This document shows, one piece after another, positions 11,748 to 21,492 of a stretch of 64,000 nt of DNA. The stretch is from the NCBI GenBank assembly GCA_902805475.1, contig CADCSX010000006.1, positions 2,976,001 to 3,040,000 on the forward strand, in the 5' to 3' direction. Position 1 is the first letter of the stretch, and every line of letters starts with the position of its first letter. The notes under the pieces were generated by a model. That model was not told the DNA's origin. It saw nothing but the letters and a program-made list of their open reading frames with translations, and ran no database searches. A program made the translations under genes and the position numbers. The DNA is from Entonaema liquescens. Taxonomy: Eukaryota; Ascomycota; Sordariomycetes; Xylariales; Xylariaceae.

Positions 11748-13073
11748 ATGCCAGTACGTGTCATCTTTTCAACTTCTCTCATGTAGTGCTTACCTCGGTT
11801 CTAACATCTTGCGCATCAAGATCGGTGACCTCCTCGCCGAGATCTCTGGCGGGAATCCATCCTCCGAGCCGCGACCCAAGACACCAACATCAACCGCGGT
11901 AAAGCGCAAAGCCGACGATGACTCGCATAGTACAACGTCGAACAAGTACCCCAAGTCGCGACAACAGGATGGAACTTACCCGACAAGTAAGACCACCCGC
12001 GAAGTGAAGACGGACACTGCCGATCGACCGAAACCTACCCCCGCGTCGACAGCCATCAAATCTTCGTCTTTGCCTCACCGGACGAGTTCACCATCTATAA
12101 ATGGCCGCTACCAGCCCCCAGTACCAACTGTGCCACGTACGAGCCTATTATCCTCGAACGGTAGGCCGGGATCCGGATCGGGTGCCAACACGTCCCAACC
12201 AAAAGGTCAACAGACCAGATTGCTAGTCGACCAAAACTGAGTGCATCTTCACTAGCAGCTGCTTCTAAAGTGCCTCCTGCGAAGTCGTCACCAACCACCC
12301 CGACCACCTCGGACCCATCCAAGGCGCCAAAGAAGGGGTCTTATCAGGAGATCATGGAACGTGCTAAAAAGGCACAAGCGTCTATGGGTAAAGTCGGTAT
12401 GATCCAGCACAAGGCTATCGGAACTGCCAAGAAAGAGCAGCCCACGAAGGCGGAACAAAAGCCAAACGGGGCCAAAGGGAAAGACGGGAAGCCATATATC
12501 GGGAATAGTCGATCATCGACTGCACCTCCTCGTGGAGGTGTGAGACCCGGGGCGGTAGTCCGTGACGCCGGCCGGAATGGCGCTGGAAAAGACGCCAAAA
12601 CAGGCGGCAAGGCAAGGCCTGGCTCAGCCGGCGGGGAAGCACTGGAGAAAAAGGTCAAGAAGTCAGCGACAGCTACTACAGGTTATACCGGAACCGCCCG
12701 ACCTCGACCTGGTGCGGCATCGGAGAAGTCATCGGCGTCTAGGAAAGGCAGCTCCTCGGCTTATAAGGCCGGCGGGCTCCTTGCACCCCCAAGACCAAGC
12801 CGCCAAGATCGATATGAAGATGAATACGATGAAGATATGGACGATTTCATCGAATATGATGACGAAGACGAACCCGATTACCGAGGCGGGAGGTATAACG
12901 AATACGATTCGGACGCCTCCAGCGACATGGAAGCAGGACTTTCTGATATCGACATAGAAGAACGAAGAGCTGAGCTACTAGGTCGCGAGGAGGACAAGCG
13001 AGAACAAGCCCTCGAGGAGAAACTCAAGAGAGAGAAGGAGGAGCGAAAACGACGACTCGGCATGGGTCGTTAA
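11748..13073 (+). CDS. SPT2-family chromatin protein (histone chaperone)
   Basis: The first coding exon is only ATG-CCA (11748..11753). The following intron (GTACGT at 11754; branch TTCTAAC; acceptor AAG at 11820) leads to IGDLLAEISGGNPSSEPRPK. The C-terminus carries the SPT2 hallmark: a very acidic DEDMDDFIEYDDEDE, SDASSDMEAGLSDIDIEERRA and a terminal basic coiled helix KREKEERKRRLGMGR, which in Spt2 binds H3-H4. Between 12160 and 12220 the frame changes. Either a 53-nt intron (12161..12213, GTAGGC...CAG, poor branch site) or a one-base shortfall explains it, so the exact middle is unsettled. Spt2 acts in transcription-coupled chromatin assembly. The middle is a Ser/Pro/Lys-rich linker containing KKGSYQEIMERAKKAQ. 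Confidence 0.88.
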
Positions 13074-14458
13074 GACCTACATCTAATATCAATCTGCCCG
13101 CGAACGATAGAGTTCAGCGCAGACATTCGCGGGATGGCGGCTTCTTCATACTTTGTTTCGCTCGCGCTTATTTTTAAACACATGGTTCACGTAGATGGAT
13201 ATTTGCATGGAAGACGGCGTTTTATGAGATTTCCACCCGCCCAAGGTTGACCTTGGTGAGCAATGGCGTTCTTCGTTATTCGTTCTTCATACATACCCCC
13301 GTTTTAGGGTCAAGAGGATAATGCAATGGCTTGATCATATCAGCGTAGTGCAACCTTAGATGTCTTTGGACAAAATTACAATGCTGTATATTTTAGAGAC
13401 TAAATGATAGTTGGTAGTTATTAATGTGTGTCTTGCTTCCTGTAGCATGATTAAATAGATACTCTTTGCAGCGAATGGCTTGATTGTCTTAGAATAGACC
13501 TTAAAATGTCTCGCTTAATCATTCATTGTATATATCGTTAAGAGTAAACAATTTAGAATTATTAGAAGGAAAATGCCTTACACAGATCGCCTTTAACAAG
13601 CATAATCATTCATAGCCCCCCTTCTTTCATCTCATTTCTTACTATAGGTTCCCGTCTTATCTCTGTATAGAAATAGACACGGTTGCTAACTCTTAGAAAC
13701 TTTATAACGAGAATAGAAGTAGGAGTTTGACTTATAAATCTCTTTATAGAGCTTACTTCTAGGTGGTTTCCAATGCCATATCCCTCTCGCTTTAGTGTTA
13801 TACTGCATGTCTCCAGCGAAACACATTCCCAACTTAAGTTTCTATAGTTAACAGTGGAAAGGTTATACCCGTAACGGCTAGAAAGGGGGGGAAGCCGTCT
13901 AACCATAATAATCTTCAGCATAGTATCTATAGACTCACCTTATATTGTATAAGACGCCAAAGTAAGTCCCGTACGCACAAGAAATGGGGGGGGGGAATAT
14001 GCGTAGTTCATGCTGTATAAAGTCTGGCATAGTAGACATTAGGCACTCTTGATTATGAGCCCTTTGGAAAAAGCAAAACGTGATTCTTAATTGATAGAAA
14101 TAAGAACTAATAGTAAAGTCGAGCGAAGGCTACTTGGGACTAATAAGCTGGATATGTCTACTACTGTAGATAAACAATATTATCTCATATAAACCCCATT
14201 TTTAAACATGTGCAAGCCTCTAGACGTTTCGAAGTCTTTGCCATTCACATAATAGACATGAGGACATGATATGAATTACAAGGATTGTCAACTTATACCT
14301 ACTTGGGTAGGTTAGGTGACATCACGACGATGTAATGCGGGGAGCAAGACCACTTCCAATTTCACTCACCTACATGTAGGGAAAAATAAAAAGTTCATAA
14401 TCTAGCACCCAGAAACACACCAACTGTAAACTGAGAAACCAACTTGAAACCTAGGGAG
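13074..14458. other. AT-rich gap
   Basis: A 1.4-kb stretch, clearly AT-richer than the flanking genes, with a poly-G run (about 13986-13995). The only longer open frame (13610..13921, minus) lacks coherent composition. It may be transposon or gene debris, but no domain or terminal repeat can be recognised. Confidence 0.45.
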
Positions 14459-15370
14459 ATGATGGTCTATTCAACTACGTGGATATCCCTTTTTGCTTTG
14501 GCTGTGACAGCTCAGCACCAACCCACCGAGCAGATCATAATTGCTCCATCAGAGCCGCATCAGCTAGATTCAGACGTATCTAAAGTCCAGCATGAGTACG
14601 CGCATTCGAGCATACTATAGAAGCCCCAACACCTCCCGATGATGAATAGAGCAGAACATAACTAATAGAATAAATACCAGGCTGAAAAAGGCAGAGATAT
14701 TTCCAACCGGTAAGTATCCATATACCTAATATAGTTAGCATACGGCTAACCAGTTATAGTCATTGACAAATTCCTCCCCTCGTTTCTTCTCGACGCGGAA
14801 TGGCCATCGGGGAGCGTACAGAGCTAGGCAATACCGTGAAGGTGGACAATGTCCAAGACGAACCCACCATCACAGTACATCAGAGCCACTCATCATCATG
14901 GTCCGATGAGAAGCGTTCCAGTGTGACCTACACCATCACAATTACTGACCCGGACGCTCCCTCTCGTGATAACCCGGAGTGGTCTGAATTCTGTCACTTC
15001 ATCGCTACAGGAGTGGATATCTCATCATCCAAGTCTGCTACCCTCCGACTATCCAGCCTAAAAGACATTATACCATACAAGCCCCCCGGCCCACCGCCCA
15101 AGACCGGAAAGCACAGATACGTGTTCCTATTATTCGCTCCTGCCAACGGTACCACGGACCCGCTTCACCTGACTGACCAAGCCGGAGGACAGGAAACATT
15201 GGGGCACGGGCAAGGCGAGACACGGGGTAAGGGATTGGGCAGAGGACAACGGGCTTGAACCTGTTGGTGAGTGTTCTAGCGATGCGATTCTAAATCACCT
15301 CGTTCATACCGTCGTTACTGATGAGCGCGTAGCGGCGAATTTCGTCTATGCTCAAAATGAGGAACAATGA
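14459..15370 (+). pseudogene. Secreted phosphatidylethanolamine-binding (PEBP / carboxypeptidase Y inhibitor-like) gene, broken
   Basis: Best exon model: 14459..14595, 14681..14709 (29-nt microexon), 14760..15266 and 15333..15370. The first exon encodes a signal-peptide-like MMVYSTTWISLFALAVTAQ. Family motifs are clear: LKKAEIFPTVIDKFLPSFLL, DPDAPSRDNPEWSEFCHFIA, GPPPKTGKHRYVFLLFAP and a C-terminal VAANFVYAQNEEQ. Two lesions break it. The GGGG run at 14809-14812 is one G short between EWPSG and ERTELGN, and a tandem CTGA duplication at 15169-15176 shifts the frame just before PEDRKHWGTG. The two shifts cancel in length but leave about 120 codons out of phase with both ends. The 4-bp duplication looks like a genuine mutation; the G deficit may be a sequencing error. 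PEBPs bind lipids or inhibit proteases. The broken copy borders the U6 fragment. Confidence 0.82.
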
Positions 15371-15749
15371 TGCTCGCCTACCGATTTGGGCTCTTCCGAT
15401 TCCAATACCGCTAGCCAGTCCATTAATCGTGGACCCAAACGAAGGCCTCAAACCGGTATGCCTGGTATCGCGACCCCCGTCAATGATACAATAGGTACTA
15501 CACCCTTGAGATCAGGCTCCCGGTATCACATGGGCGAAGCTATGCACAAATTTACTAACTTTCTCTTCAGAAGATTAGCATGGCCCCTGCATTAAGGATG
15601 ACACGCTTAATCAAAGTGAGCTTCAAATTTTTTTATATTTTTTTGGCATTCTAGAATTCGAATCTTGGGGTCAACTAGAGAATATCTAAGTACATGGGCG
15701 TGAGTCTTGGGCTTTATGCCTTATGTAGTCAATAGGGCTAAAAAATAAG
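15371..15749. other. Gap between PEBP gene and helicase
   Basis: Contains the truncated U6 copy (15519..15651) and the helicase 3' flank. No protein-coding sequence is supported. Confidence 0.6.
15519..15651 (+). pseudogene. 5'-truncated U6 snRNA copy (intron 3' half + exon 2)
   Basis: This segment matches the minus-strand U6 gene at 21020..21143 with only a few differences, in inverted orientation. It begins inside the U6 intron (CCCGGTATCACA), keeps the branch site ACTAAC and acceptor CAG, then the whole second exon (AAGATTAGCATGGCCCC ... GGATGACACGC) and the terminator T-run. The first U6 exon, with the ACAGAG box and 5' stem, is absent. No TATA box equivalent is apparent at the proper distance. 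Because the intron remnant is retained, it arose by DNA duplication, not by retroposition of mature U6. It should not yield functional U6. Confidence 0.85.
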
Positions 15750-18700
15750 CTACATAGTCAGGCGTACAAGGCGATTATTATCTCGGAACCATTCCAATGC
15801 TGTGCGAAGAGTTTTGCTGAAGTAAATGGACTCTGCTCCATCTTCATCGTATTCGGTATCCTTTACCTTCGGTTTGACAGATTCATACGGCATGCTTAGA
15901 TCGCCGCAAACATCCTTGTCACCAACAACCCAAAGTATATCTCGATGTCGACTGAAAGCTACACATTGTCTCTGTGAATCTTTGAGGAATCCCGGGTTAT
16001 CTGTACGAGTCATAATAAATACTGCGATGTTGCCCTCGCTACCCTGGAATGAATCTGTCGTGCTAATGGGAATCTTTGAGAGTATGGTATTTGACTTCCA
16101 TGCTTTCTGTATATAATTCTTCATGGCATTGTACGGGACAATAATGATGAAGTCCTCCACACTCGCGAAGCCAGCATCTACGACGTCTAATATAAGCTTA
16201 CTGGCATGAGCTGCTTGTCCAGGATTGAATGATGATCCAAAGGAATCCTTCTCGCACAGAGTGTTCTCGCAGTGGAATAATACAGGCAGAACTTTATCCA
16301 AGTTTGCCGTGATATGAAACTTCTCAATCCAATGCTCTAGCTTCCTAGCAACCGGGTGGTTGGAAAGGGCACACAGGGTGTCGTCATAAGAAAAATTGAC
16401 GACATCTTGGTAAAACAAGTCGTGGGCCAAATCGAATCCACCGGCCACCATACGACGTTGAGTGTTCAGAACAAGGCACGGCCAACTCGTCAATTGTAGC
16501 TGCTCCAGAATAGAAATCTTGGCCATCTGGCCGAACATGTTCGCATATTTACCTCCGATGCGCCAATGAAAACTCATAACCGAAGGTAAGAGTTGTCGGG
16601 TGTCACCCGCCATCACTACGGGTCGGCCATTGATCCAGGGAATGCATGCCTCTGCGATAGTCATGCAACCAGCCTCGTCTAGCGCAGTCATCTTGGCTAT
16701 GTCCTTGTTGAATCTCGCTACTGGGTTTTCCTTGCTTCCATAAGTTGTAGAGGCTATTACGTCTGATGCCAGGCAAATCTGCTCTATTAGTTTTCTCACG
16801 AACCCCTTCGGTGATAATGGCTTAGGGGGTATAGTCGCCTCGGGCTTATCTCCGAACAGTAACTCCCAGGCCTCTCTCTTCTTGACCGAGTCCTCCACAA
16901 ATGCATCCCACGTCATGTTTCCGCCGACCCAAGAGAGAAACATGGCCCAGTTATCATCTAATTGAAGAAGTGGGAATATTTTATGCAGAGCCACACTGTC
17001 GTCAGGATCGAGAGCCCAAGTCTTGTAACGGACTACCTTCAAGACCCACTCGCAAGGCGAGTTTTCGTAGAACCACTGGCGGATAGCATCAGACGTCAAA
17101 GGCTCCCAGATAGAAATATCATCGCAGCCAGATCGAACCATATTTATAAATGCTGTGATATTTACGTCGGGGTCAGTAGCGTGGACAATAGCGGCATACG
17201 GCAGGCGGGAACCTTGCGAGAACCCATTGTAGCGGTCGATAGCATCTTTATTTGTCCATGCTATGCGCTTGACGAGGTTACGAACAGCAACATGAGTCGG
17301 GCAGCAAGCCATAATCCTATCATGCTCTGGGTCCTGCAAGCAGAGATTCAGGATTATAGCAAGCATATGTGTTTTTCCGGATCCTGCAAAACTAACGATT
17401 GGTAATATGCTCAAGGGGACGTTGGAAAGTAGCTCCTTGAATTTATATAGATCCTCTCCGATATGCTCAAGGATTATCTCTACAAGACCTGGAGCCTTCC
17501 ACTTCTTCTTGTAAAGGCACCCATTGCGTTGAACGCGGGTGAGATGTGCTTGCTACTAAGTGTTGAATCTGATGGGACCATATCAATGCCATCATCTGCT
17601 TGATTCTGAGGAGGCCAAAGAGGCGTTATATTGGACTCGTTTGGTGGTGGGGGTTATTGGGCAGAGTAGCGTCATGCCCAGAAGGGCCGCGAGACCGCAG
17701 GGAGAAGTTGAGCAGGTAAGAACTATACTTGGGATCACGCGGGTTATTCTCTTGTTGGGAGGCAGGGTGCGCGAGAAGTTCATCCCAGCTAGATGCACAC
17801 GGAGTCTCTGCAACATGAGAAAAACCCGCGAGGAGCGAAGTGAGAGAAGCACCTTGAAGTACCTCACCCTGGAGGCGTCGGCCGAGTAGTTTCTCCATCT
17901 TACTAGACTCATCAGTACGATACTCGGGCGCTCTTTTGAAATACTCCATGATCCGCTCTAAAGGCTCACGCTCAGCCAAATCATTAACCGCATTGACTCG
18001 TCGCTTTGCAACAGAGACTGATGGATCGAAAAACAGCCAGATCTTCTCCTAGTTGACCCGGTCATTCTCATCACAGATCTTGGACCTTTCTCGGACCTTT
18101 ACAGCCTGCTTGCGCATTTCGTACTGTGGGCTTTCAACATCTGTGGGACGATACGCACGGAATGTGAAGAGGTTCTTCACAAAGTCCATTCCCACTACAG
18201 TACCCTTCCAGAATCTTTCATCCTTGGCAAGCTCACCATCGATAAGCTCAGGTGGCCCAAAGAAGATCTTTAACTCGAGGTCGGGCTTTGTCATGATGCG
18301 CAAGGTATCTGAGAACGCCTAGAGACCATTGGTGAGCTCAAACGTCGCAGACCGCGAATATAAATAGCTTCATGAACTTACAAGGACTTCCAGGGATAAT
18401 GCGGCGACCACCTCATACTCTTCGGTCACCATTGATTTGGTGTTGTCAACTTCCTCTGAGGAATATGTGGTGTGATCCTTCTGGATGGGGCTCTCGGGGA
18501 TCATGAAGGCGGCTGGTACTTCTATACTACGAATCGCAATTGAATCCTGAATCAAAGGGAAGACGTCCTGGACGACACTCTGTGTGAAGCAGGTGAGTGC
18601 ATTGTGCAGCGAGGTATGCACGTGGATTTTCTTCAACTGCTTCTCCGCGCGAAACCCTTCGATAGTGCGTAAATATCGCTTCATATCCCAATCCAGCCTG

Positions 18701-19410
18701 AGATAAGACAATGATATTAGCTTCAAATATAACACAAGAGACCGGTGAGCCACTTACTTGTTTCCGAAAGGGTAGGATAATTCGAAGTCTAGGACGGCAT
18801 CACGAGCTGCCTTGATATAGTTCTGATTGTTTGTTGACCTCATGAGGAATGACCAGGTGCGTAACCCTCTCATGTCTGAGAGTGAAATCGGGGCACCGTC
18901 CACAGAGCCGTTGCGATGAAAGGCAGCGTCTACGGCTTCGTCGCGGCCTTCGAAGGGCCACGGCCAACCTTCGCAGATCAAATCCGCATCGTCAGACAAC
19001 CTCATGGTTATGCTAAGCCATGGCGCGTCCACTTTTCCCCGTAGTTCTTGGGGAAGCGCGTCCGAATCCGGCGGGATTTCCGCGAAACTCAAATCTACTT
19101 TCCCCGGATGGGCACCGAAGAAAACAACATGTGCATCCGATGGTTTGTCAATACCTCGTGAGTAGTACCGATACGCACCATCGGTGCGGCGAGGGAAGTG
19201 GATACTAAATCCGATACGGGGAGAGGATTCTCGGGTGGGGTTCCACAGGAACCACGACTTGTAGTGGCCGCTAAGGCCATCAAGCATGCCACCACCACCA
19301 CAAAATACCTTTTTTCCTGGTGCCCATAAGACACTGGGTCTACGGTCCATTCGGCCTCTAGCGGCGGCACCTCCGGTCTTGGCGCCTGCTTTGCGGGTCG
19401 TCGGAGGCAT
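15750..19410 (-). CDS. Superfamily-1 (UPF1/DNA2/NAM7-like) helicase with large novel N-terminal region
   Basis: Exons 18758..19410, 18382..18697, 18103..18318 and 15750..18048; about 1,161 aa if two frame breaks are bridged. SF1 motifs: Walker A AGSGKTHML, a CPTHVAVRNL motif, DEAG (motif II), AGDTRQLLPSV (III), LNTQRRM (IV), TTDSFQGSEGNIAVF (V) and CVAFSRHRD (VI). All are present, so the ATPase should be active. The 500-residue N-terminal part (WFLWNPTRESSPRIGF, MRSTNNQNYI and so on) matches no domain I know. A 54-nt phase-0 intron (GTAAAG...CTAG) removes an in-frame TAG at 18049. Between 17700 and 17480 the reading switches frame twice, next to GGGGG 17649-17653 and AAA 17513-17515, so an undetected intron or base errors exist there. 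The gene lies between oppositely oriented U6 sequences. Its target (RNA or DNA) is unknown. Confidence 0.72.
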
Positions 19411-19485
19411 AACTAAGAAAGCACCGTTAATTACATATGATGTGATGAATACGATATAAGAATGATAGTATACTTACTGAAGGAG

Positions 19486-19553
19486 AGTTGTTATTATTGT
19501 TGTTGCTGCTGTGGCTGCTCTTATCGTTGTTGTCGTTGTTGCTGTTTTAGATG
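19486..19553. repeat. (GTT)n/(GCT)n trinucleotide microsatellite
   Basis: Interrupted GTT, GCT and GTC triplets over about 65 bp, lying 75-145 bp upstream of the helicase start codon and thus probably in its promoter or 5' leader. Confidence 0.7.
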
Positions 19554-19805
19554 TTGCAAATGTTACGCGTAAGACGTTGCAGACTGGAAGTTTTAAATAT
19601 TTAATGTAAAAGAAGTTGCAGCTTCCAACAATTGAAAGATACTGTATGTAGTGCCATGCGCTTTCCATAAGAGTGTAATTGCCTGAAGTTTAAATGGGTT
19701 GAGACCTGATTGGCTGCCTAAGATTGTGTAGATGCCCCCCAAAAATGATTAGACGTAAAAGTTGCGCTTAGATATGCTTTCTACCAGACTCGAATGCCCC
19801 TTCCT

Positions 19806-20081
19806 TCATTTTAGCGCGTCCCACTCAGCAACACCTGCTACTTCCCTCGACAATGCTTCTCTGGCAGAAAACGTCAAAGAATTTTGAAGCTCACTTTGAT
19901 CAAGCGTGTCATTCTCAAGGCGAAAGACATGGTAACTGCGATAGTCGTCAGCAATAGTTAATAAAAGCGCAACTTTTAAGTAGCATTGCCGCCATCCTTG
20001 TTTTTCGGCTAGTTGAATAGCACTGCGGTGTCCTTCGTCGGCCCAGATACGCCGTCTACAAAATCGAAGATTACAACGCAA
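19806..20081 (-). other. Orphan 91-codon ORF containing a U6 3'-end remnant
   Basis: An ATG-initiated frame (MRCNLRFCRRRIWADEGHRS...VAEWDALK) of unknown identity. Positions about 19880-19914 match, in the same orientation as the full U6 gene, the U6 3' end (GACACGCTTGATCAAAGTGA) with two or three mismatches. Directly upstream on the minus strand stands CTTTCGCCTT, identical to the U6 5' stem. This would be U6 with an internal deletion. Whether the frame encodes a protein is doubtful; it may be chance reading through debris. Confidence 0.4.
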
Positions 20082-20365
20082 CTAAAGATCTTAAAAGAAT
20101 TAGTTAAGCAAGCTAAGAGAAGAACAGCCCTAAAAACACCTGGCAGGCAGATCAAGCATCGGCGAAAGGATCTAAGATCTTGATAATTAAGCAATGGCAC
20201 GAGGACGGTTTTCTTTTTCTTCTTTTTCTTTTGAGAGGAAAGTGATGTTAGACGTTGCCTGACATAATTTGTATACTTAAAATTTAATTAGTAGTTATTA
20301 AAAAAAGATCTGGCAGATCTTTTGAACCAATCAACTTCTACTTCAATTTTGAGAACTGCCTATTA

Positions 20366-20413
20366 TCAGGTACCTACATACCTAGGTAGGTACCTACCTA
20401 CCTACATAAGGTA
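20366..20413. repeat. TACCTAGGTA/TACCTACC cluster
   Basis: A dense palindromic run of TACC, TAGG and CCTAGG words. Similar shorter runs occur at 90-117, 9911-9925, 22851-22866, 33948-33958, 41361-41378, 47766-47824 and 48440-48455. All but one are in gaps or introns; none lies in a conserved exon. Confidence 0.6.
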
Positions 20414-21030
20414 CAAATTACATATATTGGTCAATTTATTGAAGCTACCCTCGCCTACCTGTACTATGGTTGCTGGGCTTTGCCTAGCTTGAGGTAGCTG
20501 AGATTTATGTGTGTCACGTAGCTACCTAGTCTAAGAGCCAGTAGCAAAATCATTAGCAGCGCGAGCAAGCTACCCACGCTACCCACGTATTGGGTTTGCA
20601 GAGTCTAAGAAGCACAAGCTTCTCAAAGCTACCAAAGAGAAATGTGACAATTTTAGGGCTTGAGTACCGATACTGGCTGTTACTTACTCTCTTTGCTGAT
20701 TTCAATAAGACGGTTGCCGCAGGAGGTTATACTACCTATGTACACTGTATGGAAGTGGGGATTGGAAATTGAAGTTGGGCTGGCAGGTACTAAAATACAT
20801 CCGGCCATTTAAAAAAGATGCTTCCTGCCAGAATTGAACGCTCCTTCCTGCTTAACGTACTGCTCTATTTTTACTTATCAATACGGCTAGCGCCAATTAA
20901 AAATAGAATTGAGAATGCATAAAAATAGAAATAAACTTTAAAGTCCTGTACTACGTGTAGACTTTATGAATGTCGAAAACGGGAAGACTTGTTTCGCGTC
21001 GCAACTTGATTTTGGAGAAAAAAATATAAA

Positions 21031-21225
21031 AAAAATTTGAAGCTCACTTTGATTAAGCGTGTCATCCTTAGTGCAGGGGCCATGCTAATCTTCTGAGAGG
21101 AAAGTTAGTAAAATTCTGCATAGCTTCGCCCGTGTGATACCGGGGGGCGTCGGTCCCGGGGAGGGGGACAGGTCGCGCTTACCTCTGTATCGTTTCAAAT
21201 TGACCAAATGCCCGAAGGCGAAAGC
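21031..21225 (-). ncRNA. U6 spliceosomal snRNA gene with an mRNA-type intron in the ACAGAGA box
   Basis: Minus strand. Exon 1 runs from about 21225 to 21183 and exon 2 from 21092 to about 21031, with a 90-nt intron between (21093..21182). Exon 1 has a UUCG-capped 5' hairpin (GCCTTCGGGC) and GGTCAATTTGAAACGATACA ending in ACAGAG, very close to yeast U6. The intron has GTAAGC, branch ACTAAC, a pyrimidine tract and CAG. Exon 2 has AAGATTAGCATGGCCCC, the internal stem-loop and GATGACACGC. It ends in eight Ts, the RNA polymerase III terminator. A TATA-like TAAAATATAAA lies at 21243-21253, 20-28 bp upstream. U6 base-pairs with the 5' splice site and U2 and forms the catalytic core; the intron cuts its most conserved box. 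The exact 5' end is estimated. Spliced length is about 105 nt. Confidence 0.93.
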
Positions 21226-21242
21226 TAGACCTACTTTCACCG

Positions 21243-21253
21243 TTTATATTTTA
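21243..21253 (-). promoter_or_regulatory. TATA-like element of the U6 gene
   Basis: TAAAATATAAA on the minus strand, 20-28 bp upstream of the estimated U6 5' end, as in type-3-like fungal RNA polymerase III promoters. The A-box-like GGTCAATTTG of the U6 exon lies downstream. Confidence 0.7.
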
Positions 21254-21307
21254 TTATTCTTGGAAGCGGGGGAAACGAACCGGATGTGGCCTGGGCTTGC
21301 AGACCGT

Positions 21308-21443
21308 GCACAAAGGTTGGGGCCGCAATACGTGACGTGGAAATGATATTGATTCGTCTAAGTGTGGGCCCAACATGTACGGAGGTACCTAATCCTTTGC
21401 CTTACGTAACCCGTGTATCACAGCCCCAGAGCCCCAACCTTTG
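21308..21443. repeat. 13-bp inverted repeat bounding a 107-bp spacer
   Basis: CAAAGGTTGGGGC at 21311-21323 is perfectly repeated in inverse orientation at 21431-21443. The structure resembles a short MITE or a long hairpin. It ends about 55 bp upstream of the U6 TATA element. No clear target-site duplication was identified. Confidence 0.55.
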
Positions 21444-21492
21444 TACTTGCGTACCTTACATCCTGAAATGCGAGAATGTTATCCCTAAACAA

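Larger units (their letters stand above)
19411..20999. other. AT-rich upstream flank of the helicase
   Basis: Holds a GTT-type trinucleotide microsatellite, a small ORF with a U6 remnant and a dense TACCTAGGTA cluster. From 20420 to 21000 no coding region is supported. Confidence 0.5.

Noticed and set aside
13610..13921. 103-codon frame in an AT-rich gap
   Set aside because: Composition reflects AT-richness and it has no similarity to a known family.
15488..15497. Possible U6 exon-1 end (GATACAATAG) before the truncated U6 copy
   Set aside because: Only a six-base match; the upstream sequence shows no U6 5' region, and clear similarity to the full gene starts only at 15519.
17592..17912. 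Separate 106-codon gene inside the helicase region
   Set aside because: It is an alternative frame over the helicase linker; the host frame has better continuity with flanking exons.
18049..18051. In-frame TAG in the helicase taken as a nonsense mutation
   Set aside because: A 54-nt GTAAAG...CTAG intron with a TGAC branch-like site removes it in phase 0, which is simpler.
20366..20413. Telomere-like repeat
   Set aside because: The words are TAGG/TACC palindromes, not TTAGGG arrays, and the locus is internal.
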